The notes: generated by a model not told the origin, from the letters alone. 27,673 nucleotides of DNA from an uncultured Campylobacter sp. (GCF_938002845.1 NZ_CALKZP010000040.1:1-27673); one strand, 5' to 3'. Shown: positions 1-8,693, counted from the first letter of the stretch. Numbers and translations: made by a program.

Positions 1-1019
1 GAGCCGTGTTCAGCCGCGCACGCTTTAAAATTTTGACTCGCTGCCGATTTTAACTCGCCAGCGTTAAATTTAACGGCGCTTGCCGCATCGCACGCTTCAT
101 CTAAATTCTTGCACGATATGTCGTACTCATCCGCTTGCAGAGACGCTGAAGTAGCGCTGCCGGGCGCGTTTGACATCTGCGATAGATCGCGCTCGCTAGG
201 TTGGGTTTGTTTGGCGCCACCGCATTCGTCCGCATCCATTTTTAAAATTTCATCCGCTACCGCTTGAGTCGCACCGTCTGCGTCAAATTTAGTTCGCTCA
301 AAAGTAAATCCCACGGCCTCCAGCCAGTAGCCTATATATTCGAGCAAATCGCATGGGCGATCGAAAAAATCCTCCGCAAGCGCGAACTCGCAGGCAAATT
401 TTACGTTTCGCGGATCGCGGGTTTGCAGCAGGCAGCTAAAAATTTTTTGCTTATCGTCTTTGCTCGTATGCGGATCCGCAAGTCTCTCGCGCCAGATTTG
501 CGAGCTCTCGTAACTAAGCCCGCGCCACGGATACTCCGCGCAATACGCGCTCTCGTTCGGCTGCAATTTAAAAAGCTCGCCCAGATACGGGTGCAAAAAC
601 GGCGCGAACTCGAGACTTGCCACTGCGATGACCTCTTCAGCGTTTTTCCAGCGTGCGCTTTTTTCATCTCTGCCGCGTTGCCGTACACTTTTGCCTGCGC
701 TTTCGTCTGCCCGCGCATTCTCTTCCGTCTGGATCGCGCTTTCGTCCTGCTGCGTTTCGCGCCCCTCTGCCGCCTCTTCTCGTAAAATTTCAACCGCCGT
801 AGCGATCAAAGCTTTAAAATCCTCCTCGCCCACATAGCCCATAGCGTCCTTTAGCAGCGTGCCGCCCTCTTGCCGCCCGCGCAGCAGGCTGTCCACTAGC
901 GTAAAATACGCCGCCGCATCACCTTGTAGCCGCCAAAACCGCTCGTATAAACCGGGCATACTAAAGCCGTCGCGTTCGAAATCTCGCGCCAGATTTAGCG
1001 CCTCGTCTCGTTTATCCAT
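1..1019 (-). CDS. Unrecognised protein, 3' end cut off by the window
   Basis: The reading frame is open from an ATG at 1019 to the window edge (about 339 codons, no stop), with a good ribosome binding site (AAGGAAATAAG) just upstream. The N-terminal part (MDKRDEALNLARDFERDGF...) and the middle (LYERFWRLQGD; later EVIAVASLEFAPFLHPYLGELF and PWRGLSYESSQIWRERL) look like a soluble, mostly helical protein. Two stretches look disordered: a Glu/Gln/Arg/Ser-rich segment at about residues 105-145, and a Ser/Ala/Asp/Cys-rich tail from about residue 265 to the edge. I do not recognise the family. No signal peptide or membrane segment is visible. It is read away from brnQ's 3' end, with about 190 bp between. 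The coding call is strong from frame length and codon use; function is unknown. Confidence 0.75.
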   Translation of the reverse strand, partial: MDKRDEALNLARDFERDGFSMPGLYERFWRLQGDAAAYFTLVDSLLRGRQEGGTLLKDAMGYVGEEDFKALIATAVEILREEAAEGRETQQDESAIQTEENARADESAGKSVRQRGRDEKSARWKNAEEVIAVASLEFAPFLHPYLGELFKLQPNESAYCAEYPWRGLSYESSQIWRERLADPHTSKDDKQKIFSCLLQTRDPRNVKFACEFALAEDFFDRPCDLLEYIGYWLEAVGFTFERTKFDADGATQAVADEILKMDADECGGAKQTQPSERDLSQMSNAPGSATSASLQADEYDISCKNLDEACDAASAVKFNAGELKSAASQNFKACAAEHG

Positions 1020-1207
1020 CTTATTTCCTTTTGCGATTTTATTTTGATAATTTTAGCGTAAATTTAGGTTAAAATTTTGAAGGCGACTTATTTTATATGT
1101 CAAAATTCCAGCAAAAAATATGTGAGATTAAATTCGGTGGCGAATTAAAATTTAGAAGTGTGCCGAGCCCCGTAGAGCCCGGCTAAATTTTAAAATAGCT
1201 CTTAAAT

Positions 1208-2539
1208 TTAAAAGCTATCGTCTCTTTTTTCAAAGATCAGATGCAGCACGTAGGTCACGGCGAAGGTCAAGGTGCTAGGCACGATCCAGCCGAGCATAGA
1301 ATCGTAAAACGGCATCATCTTCACAAACGACGTTACAAGCGGCACCGAAATCCCCAAAATATCAAGTCCGTTTATGACGCCCTCGACAACGCAGACATAG
1401 ACGCAGGCGCGGTAAATCAGCTTGCTCGAATCGATCCACGGATTGATCAGCGAGAGGATTATCAGCATGATCGAGATCGGGTAGATTGCGACGAGGACCG
1501 GGATGGAGCCCTTGATGATGGTCGTAAGGCCGAAATTTGCGACTCCAAAGCCGATCACGCACCAAGCGATCGCCCAGGTTTTGTATTTGATCTTGCCTTT
1601 CGTAAGCTCCTCGAAGTATTCGCTAGCCGAGCTTATAAGACCCAGCGTCGTGGTGATGCAGGCTAGGAAAAACGCGCTGCCTAGGATCACGACGCCAACT
1701 CTTCCAAAATAATGATCGCTTACTCGCGACAAAAGCTCCGCTCCGTTGATATTCGGCGTATCTTTGAAAAGCTCTGCGGAGGTCGCGCCCAGATAGCCCA
1801 GCATAAAATATATCGTCATCAGTATGACGCCCGACATCATTCCTGCTTTTATCGTGGAAGTTACGAGGTGCTTCTCGTCGCTTACGCCGGTTGCTTTAAT
1901 GGCATTAATCACGATGATTCCGAATGCCAGCGACGCAAGCGCATCCATCGTCTGATAGCCCTCTACGAAGCCCTTTGCTGCGGCATGATCGACATACTCT
2001 CCGCTAGGAGCGACGAAGCTTCCGATCGGAAATAAAAATCCCGCGCCGAAAAGCAGCAAAATAAGCGCCAAAAGTATCGGCGTGAGGTATTTTCCGAGCA
2101 GATCGACGAGCTTTGAAGGGTTCATACAGATGTAATAGTTCAGCGCAAAATATGCCGCAGAATAAACAAATAGCCAAATTTGAAGGCGCTCTTCCGAAAT
2201 AAAAGGCTTAATAGCGATGTCAAAGGGCATATTCGCCGCGCGCGGTATCGCAAAAAGAGGCCCGATCGTAAGATATAAAAGCGCGGTAAAAACGATCGCA
2301 AACACCGGATCTATGCGGCGCACTAGGCTCTGAAGCCCCTTAGCGCGCGCAATGCCTGCGACGCCGAGTACCGGTAGAAGCACCGCCGTAGCGCAAAAAA
2401 ACATTATCGCGACATAAAAATTCTGTCCGGAATCCTTGCCTAAGCCCGGCGGAAAAATAAAATTTCCCGCACCGAAAAACATCGCAAATAGCGTAAGCGA
2501 TATCGTCAAAAACTGGCTTCTACTAAGCTTGCCCTTCAT
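1208..2539 (-). CDS. brnQ: BrnQ-type branched-chain amino acid carrier
   Basis: This 443-residue inner-membrane protein matches the LIVCS family, cation-coupled importers of leucine, isoleucine and valine. The N-terminus has the family's FAMFFGAGNFIFPPGLG signature (about residues 18-32), and LTIGPLFAIPRAANMPF follows near residue 90. About twelve hydrophobic segments are spread along the chain, and the length is normal. The ATG at 2539 is preceded by AGAAGG about 6 bases upstream. A perfect TATAAT lies 33-38 bases upstream of the ATG (2572-2577, minus strand). It is divergent from radA and appears monocistronic. Family assignment is confident; exact substrate preference cannot be read from sequence. 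Confidence 0.93.
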   Translation of the reverse strand: MKGKLSRSQFLTISLTLFAMFFGAGNFIFPPGLGKDSGQNFYVAIMFFCATAVLLPVLGVAGIARAKGLQSLVRRIDPVFAIVFTALLYLTIGPLFAIPRAANMPFDIAIKPFISEERLQIWLFVYSAAYFALNYYICMNPSKLVDLLGKYLTPILLALILLLFGAGFLFPIGSFVAPSGEYVDHAAAKGFVEGYQTMDALASLAFGIIVINAIKATGVSDEKHLVTSTIKAGMMSGVILMTIYFMLGYLGATSAELFKDTPNINGAELLSRVSDHYFGRVGVVILGSAFFLACITTTLGLISSASEYFEELTKGKIKYKTWAIAWCVIGFGVANFGLTTIIKGSIPVLVAIYPISIMLIILSLINPWIDSSKLIYRACVYVCVVEGVINGLDILGISVPLVTSFVKMMPFYDSMLGWIVPSTLTFAVTYVLHLIFEKRDDSF

Positions 2540-2571
2540 CTTAAACCTTCTTTAAATAAAGTGAAATTTGT

Positions 2572-2577
2572 ATTATA
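2572..2577 (-). promoter_or_regulatory. -10 box of brnQ
   Basis: TATAAT on the minus strand, 33 bases before the brnQ ATG, giving a predicted leader of about 25 bases. A/T-rich sequence lies upstream, as is usual for Campylobacter sigma-70 promoters, which lack a clear -35 box. Prediction from sequence only. Confidence 0.5.
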
Positions 2578-2695
2578 GTTATAAATGTTTAAAACATATT
2601 TAAATTTAGCCTAAATTTAGCCGCAAATCCTTTGTTCCGTGATTTTTGATCCCACAAACAGCGCGCGGGACGGCTAAAATTTTAAAAATTTTAAG

Positions 2696-2701
2696 TATAA
2701 T
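2696..2701 (+). promoter_or_regulatory. -10 box of radA
   Basis: TATAAT with A/T-rich sequence upstream (TTTTAAAAATTTTAAG), about 48 bases before the radA ATG. Together with the brnQ box on the other strand it makes 2540-2749 a divergent promoter region. Confidence 0.5.
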
Positions 2702-2749
2702 TTCGCGAAATTCAAGGCTAAATTTAGACAAAATGAGCGAGGGATAAAG

Positions 2750-4099
2750 ATGGCGAAGACTAAAACTACGATTTTTGAGTGCCAACACTGCGGCAATCAG
2801 CAAAGCAGATGGCTCGGCAGATGCCCCGACTGCGGCGCGTTTGATAGCTTCGTCGAGCTCAAGCCCGCTCAGATCAAAGCGCTAAAAGAGATCGAGGGCG
2901 AGCTTGCCCACGCCTCGTCCGCAAGCGCCAAAGCGATCAGCGAGATACAGATCGAGCAAATTTCGCGCATCGACACCAAGGATAGCGAGCTAAATTTAGT
3001 CCTCGGAGGCGGCGTCGTGGAGGGTTCGCTCGTGCTAATCGGCGGCAGCCCCGGCATCGGAAAATCTACGCTACTGCTTAAGATAGCGGCAAATTTAGCA
3101 AGCGGTGGCCGCGCCGTGCTTTACGTAAGCGGCGAGGAGAGCGCCAGCCAGATCAAAATGCGCGCGCAGCGGCTGGGCGCGATAAGCGAGCAGCTGTTTT
3201 TGCTCACCGAGATAAATCTAAGCGCCGTGCTTGAAGAGGTCGAGCGCAGGGATTATAAATTTATCGTCATCGACAGCATCCAGACGCTTTTTAGCGACAA
3301 AGCCCCCTCTGCGCCGGGCTCTATCACGCAGGTGCGCGAGATCACGTTCGAGCTGATGCGACTTGCCAAGGCGCGCGGGATTTCGATCTTCATCATCGGC
3401 CACATCACCAAAGAGGGCTCGATCGCGGGCCCGCGCATACTAGAGCATATGGTGGACGTGGTGCTGTATTTCGAGGGCGATGCGAGCAAGCAGCTTAGAA
3501 TTCTGCGCGGTTTTAAAAACCGCTTCGGAGCTACGAGCGAGGTGGGGATTTTCGAGATGGGGCCGCACGGGCTCGTAAGCGCCAAGGACGTCGCGAGTAA
3601 ATTTTTCACGCGCGGTAAGGCGGTAAGTGGCTCGGCGATCACGATCACGATGGAGGGCACGCGCGCGCTCGTCGTGGAGATCCAAGCGCTCGTGTGCGAG
3701 AGCGGCTATCCGAAGCGCAGCGCCACGGGCTTTGATAAAAACCGCCTCGATATGCTTCTGGCGCTGCTTGATCGTAAACTTGAGATCGGGCTTGGCGGAT
3801 ACGACGTCTTCGTAAACGTAAGCGGCGGCGTAAAAATCACCGAAACGGCGTGCGATCTCGCCGTCGTCGCGGCGATCGTAAGCAGCTTCAAAAACCGCCC
3901 GATCAGCAAAGAGAGCGTCTTCATCGGCGAGGTGAGCCTAAACGGCGAGATCAGAGAGATCTTCAACCTCGATGCGCGCCTGAAGGAAGCCGCGATGCAG
4001 AAATTTAAAAACGCGATCGTCCCGATGAAGCCGCAAAACGCGCAGGGGCTTAAAATTTTTCACGCCACCGAGATCACGCAAATTTTAGATTGGATGTGA
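2750..4099 (+). CDS. radA: DNA repair protein RadA (Sms)
   Basis: RadA is a RecA-like ATPase and helicase that helps process branched recombination intermediates. The 449-residue product has every family landmark in order. A four-cysteine zinc finger comes first (C11, C14, C25, C28). A Walker A loop GGSPGIGKST follows at about 98-107, then a Walker B-like FIVIDSIQT near 171-179 and the RadA-specific KNRFG motif at 256-260. The C-terminal third is a Lon-protease-like domain. Length is normal. The start is ATG with GAGGG about 9 bases upstream. It stands alone, with brnQ divergent and 750 bp of non-coding DNA after it. Confidence 0.97.
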   Translation: MAKTKTTIFECQHCGNQQSRWLGRCPDCGAFDSFVELKPAQIKALKEIEGELAHASSASAKAISEIQIEQISRIDTKDSELNLVLGGGVVEGSLVLIGGSPGIGKSTLLLKIAANLASGGRAVLYVSGEESASQIKMRAQRLGAISEQLFLLTEINLSAVLEEVERRDYKFIVIDSIQTLFSDKAPSAPGSITQVREITFELMRLAKARGISIFIIGHITKEGSIAGPRILEHMVDVVLYFEGDASKQLRILRGFKNRFGATSEVGIFEMGPHGLVSAKDVASKFFTRGKAVSGSAITITMEGTRALVVEIQALVCESGYPKRSATGFDKNRLDMLLALLDRKLEIGLGGYDVFVNVSGGVKITETACDLAVVAAIVSSFKNRPISKESVFIGEVSLNGEIREIFNLDARLKEAAMQKFKNAIVPMKPQNAQGLKIFHATEITQILDWM

Positions 4100-4200
4100 A
4101 GCGGTGCGCTTCTTAGCCTCGGTTTGGCGAGCGGCGCGAGCGAGCGGAAATGGACTTTGAGCGGCAAGGGACGCGTTGCTTTTGCATGGGCGCGGTGAAG

Positions 4201-4221
4201 GGCGCAAGTGCGCCGCTTTTT
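4201..4221 (+). terminator. Possible terminator downstream of radA
   Basis: GGCGC-AAGT-GCGCC forms a five-pair stem with a four-base loop, followed by GCTTTTT. It lies about 100 bases past the radA stop codon. The stem is short, so the call is weak. Confidence 0.35.
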
Positions 4222-4788
4222 ACATGGCTCGCAAGCAAGCGCAAATGAGCTTGATCGCTAAGGCGCGATTTTTGGAATTTCACGTATCGTAGCGGCTCAA
4301 AAATTCGTTTGAGATTTAAAACGGCTCGGCGACGGTGCGGTTAAAATTTAATCATTCGCGCCGCATCCCAGGCCAATACAAGGCGAGCGCTTTGCGGCGC
4401 AAATTTTAAAATTTTGCCACAATGCGGCGCAAAGCCGAGCTCGGTAGGCCCTTGCGTCGCGCAAAATTCTATCGCGGCGCGCAAGACGTATCGCATAGAG
4501 CTAAGAGCCGGTAAAATTTTAGCGGCGCTAAGCTCTCATGCGCGGGCGCGACGCGGATACCACAAGTAAAGTATCGCGCGCCGAGCCGAATGAGCGCCGC
4601 CGTAGTACGTCGTAACCAGAAAAGGCTTGCTAACGAGACGCTACGCAAGCCAAAGCGCGCAGGCCCGCCTCACATAGCCAAAAGACAAAGCCTACAAGGC
4701 GGCAAGATAGCAACGCAGCGAGAGCGCGATGAAATTTTAACGCAGGCCGTATAAGCCGTCGGCAAAGCCTAATTCTACGGACAGGCTC

Positions 4789-4837
4789 CGCGGATAAAAT
4801 TTCGCAAATCTAGCGCGGATAAAATTTCATAAATTTA
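4789..4837 (+). repeat. Two-copy direct repeat, 25-bp period
   Basis: The unit CGCGGATAAAATTTC plus nine more bases occurs at 4789-4812 and again at 4814-4837, with about three differences. It ends four bases before the ribosome binding site of the membrane protein gene at 4853. Confidence 0.6.
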
Positions 4838-4852
4838 AACGGAAAGGTGCGT

Positions 4853-5596
4853 ATGAGCCCAAACGTAATCGTAAAATTCGTCATTTTGTTTTTCATCAGG
4901 GCGCAAAGCTTAAACGTCAAATTTAGCAAGCTCGACGCCGTCGTGTCGCACGCTTACGCCAAATATGGGGCGCTCTTTAAACTAAGCGTGCCGCTACTTG
5001 CAGCAGCATCGGTATTTGCGCTGTTTAACCTATACGATTTTGCCAAAGCCAACTACGCGCTGACGATCTTTTTGCTCGCTTTGGGCTCGCCTCTGCTTGC
5101 GTATGGCTTTTTTAAGGCGATAAAATCGGCGATGACCTTCGCGCTATTTGTGATCCCCTTTGCGGCGGTGTTTGCGATCATCGCGGTTACGGGTGCGCAG
5201 AAGCTTGATAACTCGCTAAATTTCAACATCGTCTTTCCGCTGTTTTTCACCCTCGTGTGGTTTGCGATGTCGGTGATCGCCGACGAGGACGTGGCGCAGA
5301 TTATGAATAAGATCGTATCGAAGCTCTCCACGCTTTTCGTGACGATTTTCATCCTTTACAACTACGAGACGCTTCACGGAATTTTAACCGCGGGCGCGGG
5401 AGGGTATCGCGCGGGCAGCGACGAGCTAAACGCGCTTGACCTGGTGTTTATGACGATTAGATTTTTCACGCTGCCTTCGATTTTTACATTGATGATTTTT
5501 GAGATCAAAGATTATCTTTTTATCAGATACGGCGCGTTCGTGCAGGCTCAGCAGGAGCGCATGCAGGATTTAAAAAATTCCAAGGGCTCGAAGTAA
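4853..5596 (+). CDS. Unknown multi-pass membrane protein
   Basis: A 247-residue protein with about six hydrophobic segments, including LFKLSVPLLAAASVFALFNL, a long segment around residues 93-116 (FALFVIPFAAVFAIIAV), IVFPLFFTLVWFAMSVIA, LFVTIFILYNY and FTLPSIFTLMIFEI. The C-terminus is short, charged and probably cytoplasmic (QAQQERMQDLKNSKGSK). No transport or enzyme motif is recognised. The ATG at 4853 is chosen because GGAAAGG lies at 4841-4847. A GTG at 4847 in the same frame would overlap that site. The gene is flanked by long non-coding stretches, so the neighbours give no hint of function. It is clearly coding, but of unknown role. Confidence 0.8.
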   Translation: MSPNVIVKFVILFFIRAQSLNVKFSKLDAVVSHAYAKYGALFKLSVPLLAAASVFALFNLYDFAKANYALTIFLLALGSPLLAYGFFKAIKSAMTFALFVIPFAAVFAIIAVTGAQKLDNSLNFNIVFPLFFTLVWFAMSVIADEDVAQIMNKIVSKLSTLFVTIFILYNYETLHGILTAGAGGYRAGSDELNALDLVFMTIRFFTLPSIFTLMIFEIKDYLFIRYGAFVQAQQERMQDLKNSKGSK

Positions 5597-5816
5597 AATT
5601 TTAAAGCTTAGCTCGATCTAATTTTGCGCGACGCAAATGGTCGCAAATACTAAAGATTGCGACTGCTGTGTGCACGCTGGCTTAGGCGCGGCGGCGGGAC
5701 TAACAAAATTTTAAGCGAAATTTTAAAGCTAATTTCGAGACGAAATTTTAATACCGCGCGGGCTAGAATTTAGAGCCGCGAAGCTTCAAATCCTGACCCA
5801 CATCAAATTTAAAATT

Positions 5817-6623
5817 CTAAAAGAAGCTGTATATGTCGTCTAAAAGGAAGTATTTTTTATCGACGGTGCCTTTATAGAAAGGCTCGAAGGTATCATTATA
5901 CGCCTTTTTGAAAAAGCCCTCTTTACTAAGCGAGATGAGCGCTTGATTGACGGCTTCTGCGAGATCTGCGTTGCCTTTTTGCATCGCGATGCCTAAAAAT
6001 ACGTTCTCGCCAAGACTTTTGATATTAACCTCGACGCTAGGATCTGCGACCGGATAGACCATCACAAATAGATTATCGTCGCACGCGCCGTCGATCTCGC
6101 CGCTCTTTAACCGCTTGTAGCAATCGGAGGAATTTTTGCAATACACTAGATTGTAGCCGCCATCCTTTTGCATAAACGCTTCGCCCGTCGAGCCGCGAAT
6201 GACGCCTACTTTTTTACCTCGTAGATCGCTCATTTTTTGGATATTGTCGCTTTTTCTGGTTAAAACTCCGGAATTTACCGAAAGATAGGGCATCGAAAAC
6301 TCATAATTTTTCTTTCTCTCCTCAGTAACGCTTGCAGCCGCGATAAGCATATCTGCCTGATTATTTTGAATGGACGGAAAGCGAGCTTGCGCCGATACCG
6401 GTATGAGCTCGATCCTGCCGCCGGTATCGCCTAAAATTTTGCCTCCGATTGCATTAGCAAGCTCTACGTCAAAGCCCTCAAAGCCGTTATCTGTGACCCT
6501 ACTAAACGGAGGTTCATTTTCATAAACGGCGATACGAATGACTTTACTCTGCTTTATTTGACTTAAAGAATTCGCAAGCGCAAAGATGCAAGATAAAAGA
6601 ATTAAAAACAGTGATTTTTTCAT
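5817..6623 (-). CDS. Periplasmic amino-acid-binding protein, paralogue A
   Basis: A 268-residue family 3 solute-binding protein (PEB1/HisJ type). The N-terminus MKKSLFLILLSCIFALANS is a signal peptide, probably cut after ALA near residue 17. LLSC looks like a lipobox but sits very early, and the close paralogue has Ala in place of Cys. Landmarks include IRIAVYENEPPFS, EGFDVELANAI, DMLIAAASVTEERKKNYEFSMPY and a two-cysteine segment (YCKNSSDCYKRL). The chain ends in the tail KKYFLLDDIYSFF, shared by all three paralogues. It starts 17 bases after the stop of paralogue B and is probably co-transcribed with it. No permease or ATPase gene is nearby. Family is confident; the ligand is unknown. Confidence 0.88.
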   Translation of the reverse strand: MKKSLFLILLSCIFALANSLSQIKQSKVIRIAVYENEPPFSRVTDNGFEGFDVELANAIGGKILGDTGGRIELIPVSAQARFPSIQNNQADMLIAAASVTEERKKNYEFSMPYLSVNSGVLTRKSDNIQKMSDLRGKKVGVIRGSTGEAFMQKDGGYNLVYCKNSSDCYKRLKSGEIDGACDDNLFVMVYPVADPSVEVNIKSLGENVFLGIAMQKGNADLAEAVNQALISLSKEGFFKKAYNDTFEPFYKGTVDKKYFLLDDIYSFF

Positions 6624-6640
6624 TTTAAATTCCTTTTTTA

Positions 6641-7447
6641 TTAAAAAAAGCTGTAAAGATCGTCGAGTAAGAAATATTTTTTATCGACAGTACCTTTATA
6701 GAAGGATTCGAAAGTATCCTCGTAAGCCTTTTTGAAAAAGCCCTCTTTGCTAAGCGCGATCAAGCCTTTATTGATCGCTTCTAGCAGCTCCGCGTTACCC
6801 TTTTGCACCGCGACGCCTAAGAATACATTATCGCCTAAATTTTTTATATTGACTTCGACTGCAGGATCTACGATCGGATAGACCATTACAAAAAGGTTGT
6901 TGTTACAATACCCGTCGATCTCGCCACTTTTTAATCTCCTATAGCAATCGACCGAATCGTTGCAATAAGAAACATTATAACCGCCGTCCTTTTTGATATA
7001 CGCCTCACCGGTAGTCTTGCGGATGATACCGATCTTTTTGCCCATCAGATCGCCTATTTTGTGAATATTTGAGTCTTTTTTCGTTAAAATTCCCAAATTT
7101 ACCGTAAAATACGGCATCGAAAAATCCACGCTGCCTTTACGCTCTTCAGTGATGCTTGCAGCCGCGATTATCATATCGGCTTGATTGTTTTGCAGCATCG
7201 GAAAACGCACTTCGTTTGTTACCGGTATGAGCTCGATACGACCGCCGCTGTTACCGAAAATTTTACCGGCTAGCGCGTTGGCAAGCTCGACTTCGAAGCC
7301 TTCAAAGCCTTTCTCGCTCGACTTACTAAAAGGCGGCTCATTTTCATAAACGCCTACTCTGATAACCTTGCTTTGCTTTATTTCGCTTAATGAATTCGCA
7401 AAAACAAAGATCGCCGACAATAGAATAAGAAAAAATGACTTTTTCAT
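6641..7447 (-). CDS. Periplasmic amino-acid-binding protein, paralogue B
   Basis: This 268-residue protein is close to paralogue A and the same length, with signal peptide MKKSFFLILLSAIFVFANS. It keeps the ENEPPFS segment, EGFEVELANAL, the ITEERK block, the paired cysteines (YCNDSVDCYRRL) and the tail KKYFLLDDLYSFF. The ATG at 7447 is preceded by a strong GGAGG. It is the first gene of a probable two-gene unit with paralogue A. The A/B pair is much more alike than either is to C, which suggests a recent tandem duplication. The family binds polar amino acids for an ABC importer. Which importer these serve cannot be seen here. Confidence 0.88.
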   Translation of the reverse strand: MKKSFFLILLSAIFVFANSLSEIKQSKVIRVGVYENEPPFSKSSEKGFEGFEVELANALAGKIFGNSGGRIELIPVTNEVRFPMLQNNQADMIIAAASITEERKGSVDFSMPYFTVNLGILTKKDSNIHKIGDLMGKKIGIIRKTTGEAYIKKDGGYNVSYCNDSVDCYRRLKSGEIDGYCNNNLFVMVYPIVDPAVEVNIKNLGDNVFLGVAVQKGNAELLEAINKGLIALSKEGFFKKAYEDTFESFYKGTVDKKYFLLDDLYSFF

Positions 7448-7478
7448 AATTTCCTCCTTGAATTTTAAATTTTTCGTA

Positions 7479-7484
7479 ATTGTA
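7479..7484 (-). promoter_or_regulatory. Possible -10 box for the A/B binding-protein pair
   Basis: TACAAT on the minus strand, 32 bases upstream of the 7447 ATG, in an A/T-rich leader. One mismatch to the TATAAT consensus; tentative. Confidence 0.3.
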
Positions 7485-7792
7485 ATGTAAATTTTCTTAA
7501 AATTTCATTTTACTAGAACCGAAACTATTCCCTAAATTGCGAGTTTAGCAATAAAATTTCGCAACTAAAATTTCTAAACATAATGATAGAGGCTTTTTAA
7601 ATTTTGCTGCCTTGCGCCACACCCTGCCTGCTCTCATTAAATTTTAGCGCTTCGCTTAAATTCTGTGCGTCTATTAGTGCCGCAAAAATAGCATGCCGCT
7701 GCGAAATTCTATGGAATTTTATAAATTCTGCAACGACGCGTTAGTAGAATTTTATAATCCAAACCCAAGCTCGCAAAGTCGGACAAAATAGC

Positions 7793-7809
7793 AAGGCTAT
7801 GCGAGCCTT
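7793..7809 (-). terminator. Hairpin terminator after paralogue C
   Basis: A perfect six-pair stem, AAGGCT and AGCCTT, around a five-base loop. On the minus strand it is followed by GCTATTTTG and lies about 80 bases after the paralogue C stop. On the plus strand the same hairpin is followed by TTAAATTTTT, so it could work both ways. Confidence 0.45.
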
Positions 7810-7886
7810 TTAAATTTTTACCTAGTGAGAGCACACAGCTATGCTTACTGCAAGCAAACACAGGCGAGCCGTACCGCTATGCCCAC

Positions 7887-8693
7887 TTAAAATAAGCTAT
7901 AGAGGTCATCTAGCAAGAAATATTTTTTCTCCGCAGTGCCCTTGTAATACGGCTCGATAGTCTCGTCATAGGTCTTTTTCATAAAGCCGTTCTTGCTTAG
8001 CTTGACTAGCTCGCCGTTTAAGAACTCGAGCAGATCCTTATTGCCCTTAGAAACCGCAATGCCTAAGAAATCCGAAACGCCTAAATTCTTGATATTTACC
8101 TCGGTGTCGCTGTCGATTACAGCATAAGCTAAAACTATCAGATTGTCTGTCGCATATCCGATGCCCTTACCATCTTTTAGCATTTTATAGCATTCATTTG
8201 CAGTGGCGCAATTTACAATTTCAAAGCCCTCTTTTCTAAAATACGCTTCGCCCGTAGTTCCGGTTTCTGCGATGATCGGCTTGCCGTGCAGATCCGATAC
8301 AGTCTTGATCCTATCGCCGGCGCGGGTTAGCACGCCGATATTTACTGCAAAATACGGCGTCGTAAAATCAACTAGCTGCTTACGCTCATTTGTGATCGTA
8401 AAGGTCGCAAGCACCATATCTACTTTATTTTCTTCCAACGCTTTTAAACGCTCACTAGCCTTTACGGGCACGAATTCCACCTTGCCTGCCTTGCCGCCGA
8501 ATATATCTTTTGATAGCGCCTCGGCTAGAGTAACCTCAAATCCTTGAAATTTGCCGTCTTCAAATTTACTAAAAGGCGGTTGCGCCTCAAATACGCCTAC
8601 GCGCACACTGCCCGATTGCCTAATCTCAGATAGGGTATTTGCCACTACACTACTTGTAAATAGCAATAAAATTCCCAAAATTATCTTTTTCAT
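7887..8693 (-). CDS. Periplasmic amino-acid-binding protein, paralogue C
   Basis: A 268-residue family 3 solute-binding protein, the most diverged of the three. The signal peptide is MKKIILGILLLFTSSVVANT, with probable cleavage after VVA. VRVGVFEAQPPFSKF, FQGFEVTLAEAL, VDMVLATFTITNERKQLVDF and the paired cysteines (NCATANECYKML) are all present. The tail KKYFLLDDLYSLF is retained. The DMVLATFTIT segment is nearer to classic PEB1 proteins than the AAASVT/AAASIT of A and B. The ribosome binding site is AAAGGAACG. It appears to be its own transcription unit, with a hairpin after the stop codon and a 440-bp gap to paralogue B. No membrane transporter partner is in the window. Confidence 0.88.
   Translation of the reverse strand: MKKIILGILLLFTSSVVANTLSEIRQSGSVRVGVFEAQPPFSKFEDGKFQGFEVTLAEALSKDIFGGKAGKVEFVPVKASERLKALEENKVDMVLATFTITNERKQLVDFTTPYFAVNIGVLTRAGDRIKTVSDLHGKPIIAETGTTGEAYFRKEGFEIVNCATANECYKMLKDGKGIGYATDNLIVLAYAVIDSDTEVNIKNLGVSDFLGIAVSKGNKDLLEFLNGELVKLSKNGFMKKTYDETIEPYYKGTAEKKYFLLDDLYSLF

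Larger units (their letters stand above)
4100..4852. other. Long non-coding stretch after radA
   Basis: I see no convincing coding frame in about 750 bp. The stretch is rich in GCG/CGC words, carries repeated GCGGCGCAAA words around 4397 and 4424, and has scattered AAATTTTAAAATTTT palindromes. It could be a decayed gene or true spacer; nothing identifies a parent gene. It contains a weak hairpin at 4201-4221 and a two-copy repeat at 4789-4837. Confidence 0.5.
7448..7886. other. Spacer between paralogues B and C
   Basis: About 440 bp without a supported gene. It holds the leader of paralogue B at one end and a two-way hairpin at 7793-7809 near the 3' end of paralogue C. The middle is A/T-rich with many AAATTT words. 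Confidence 0.5.

Noticed and set aside
264..837. Overlapping ORFs on both strands (plus 264-785 and 628-837; minus 401-793)
   Set aside because: The minus-strand frame starting at ATG 1019 has a ribosome site and natural protein composition across the whole region. The others are Arg/Ser/Ala-rich shadows of it.
1140..1200. GC-rich near-palindrome GCCGAGCCCC...GAGCCCGGC as a brnQ terminator
   Set aside because: The stem has several mismatches and no T-run follows on the minus strand.
6570..6620. Lipobox LLSC in binding protein A
   Set aside because: The cysteine is only at residue 12, inside the hydrophobic core, and is Ala in the close paralogue; an AxA-type cleavage site follows in all three.
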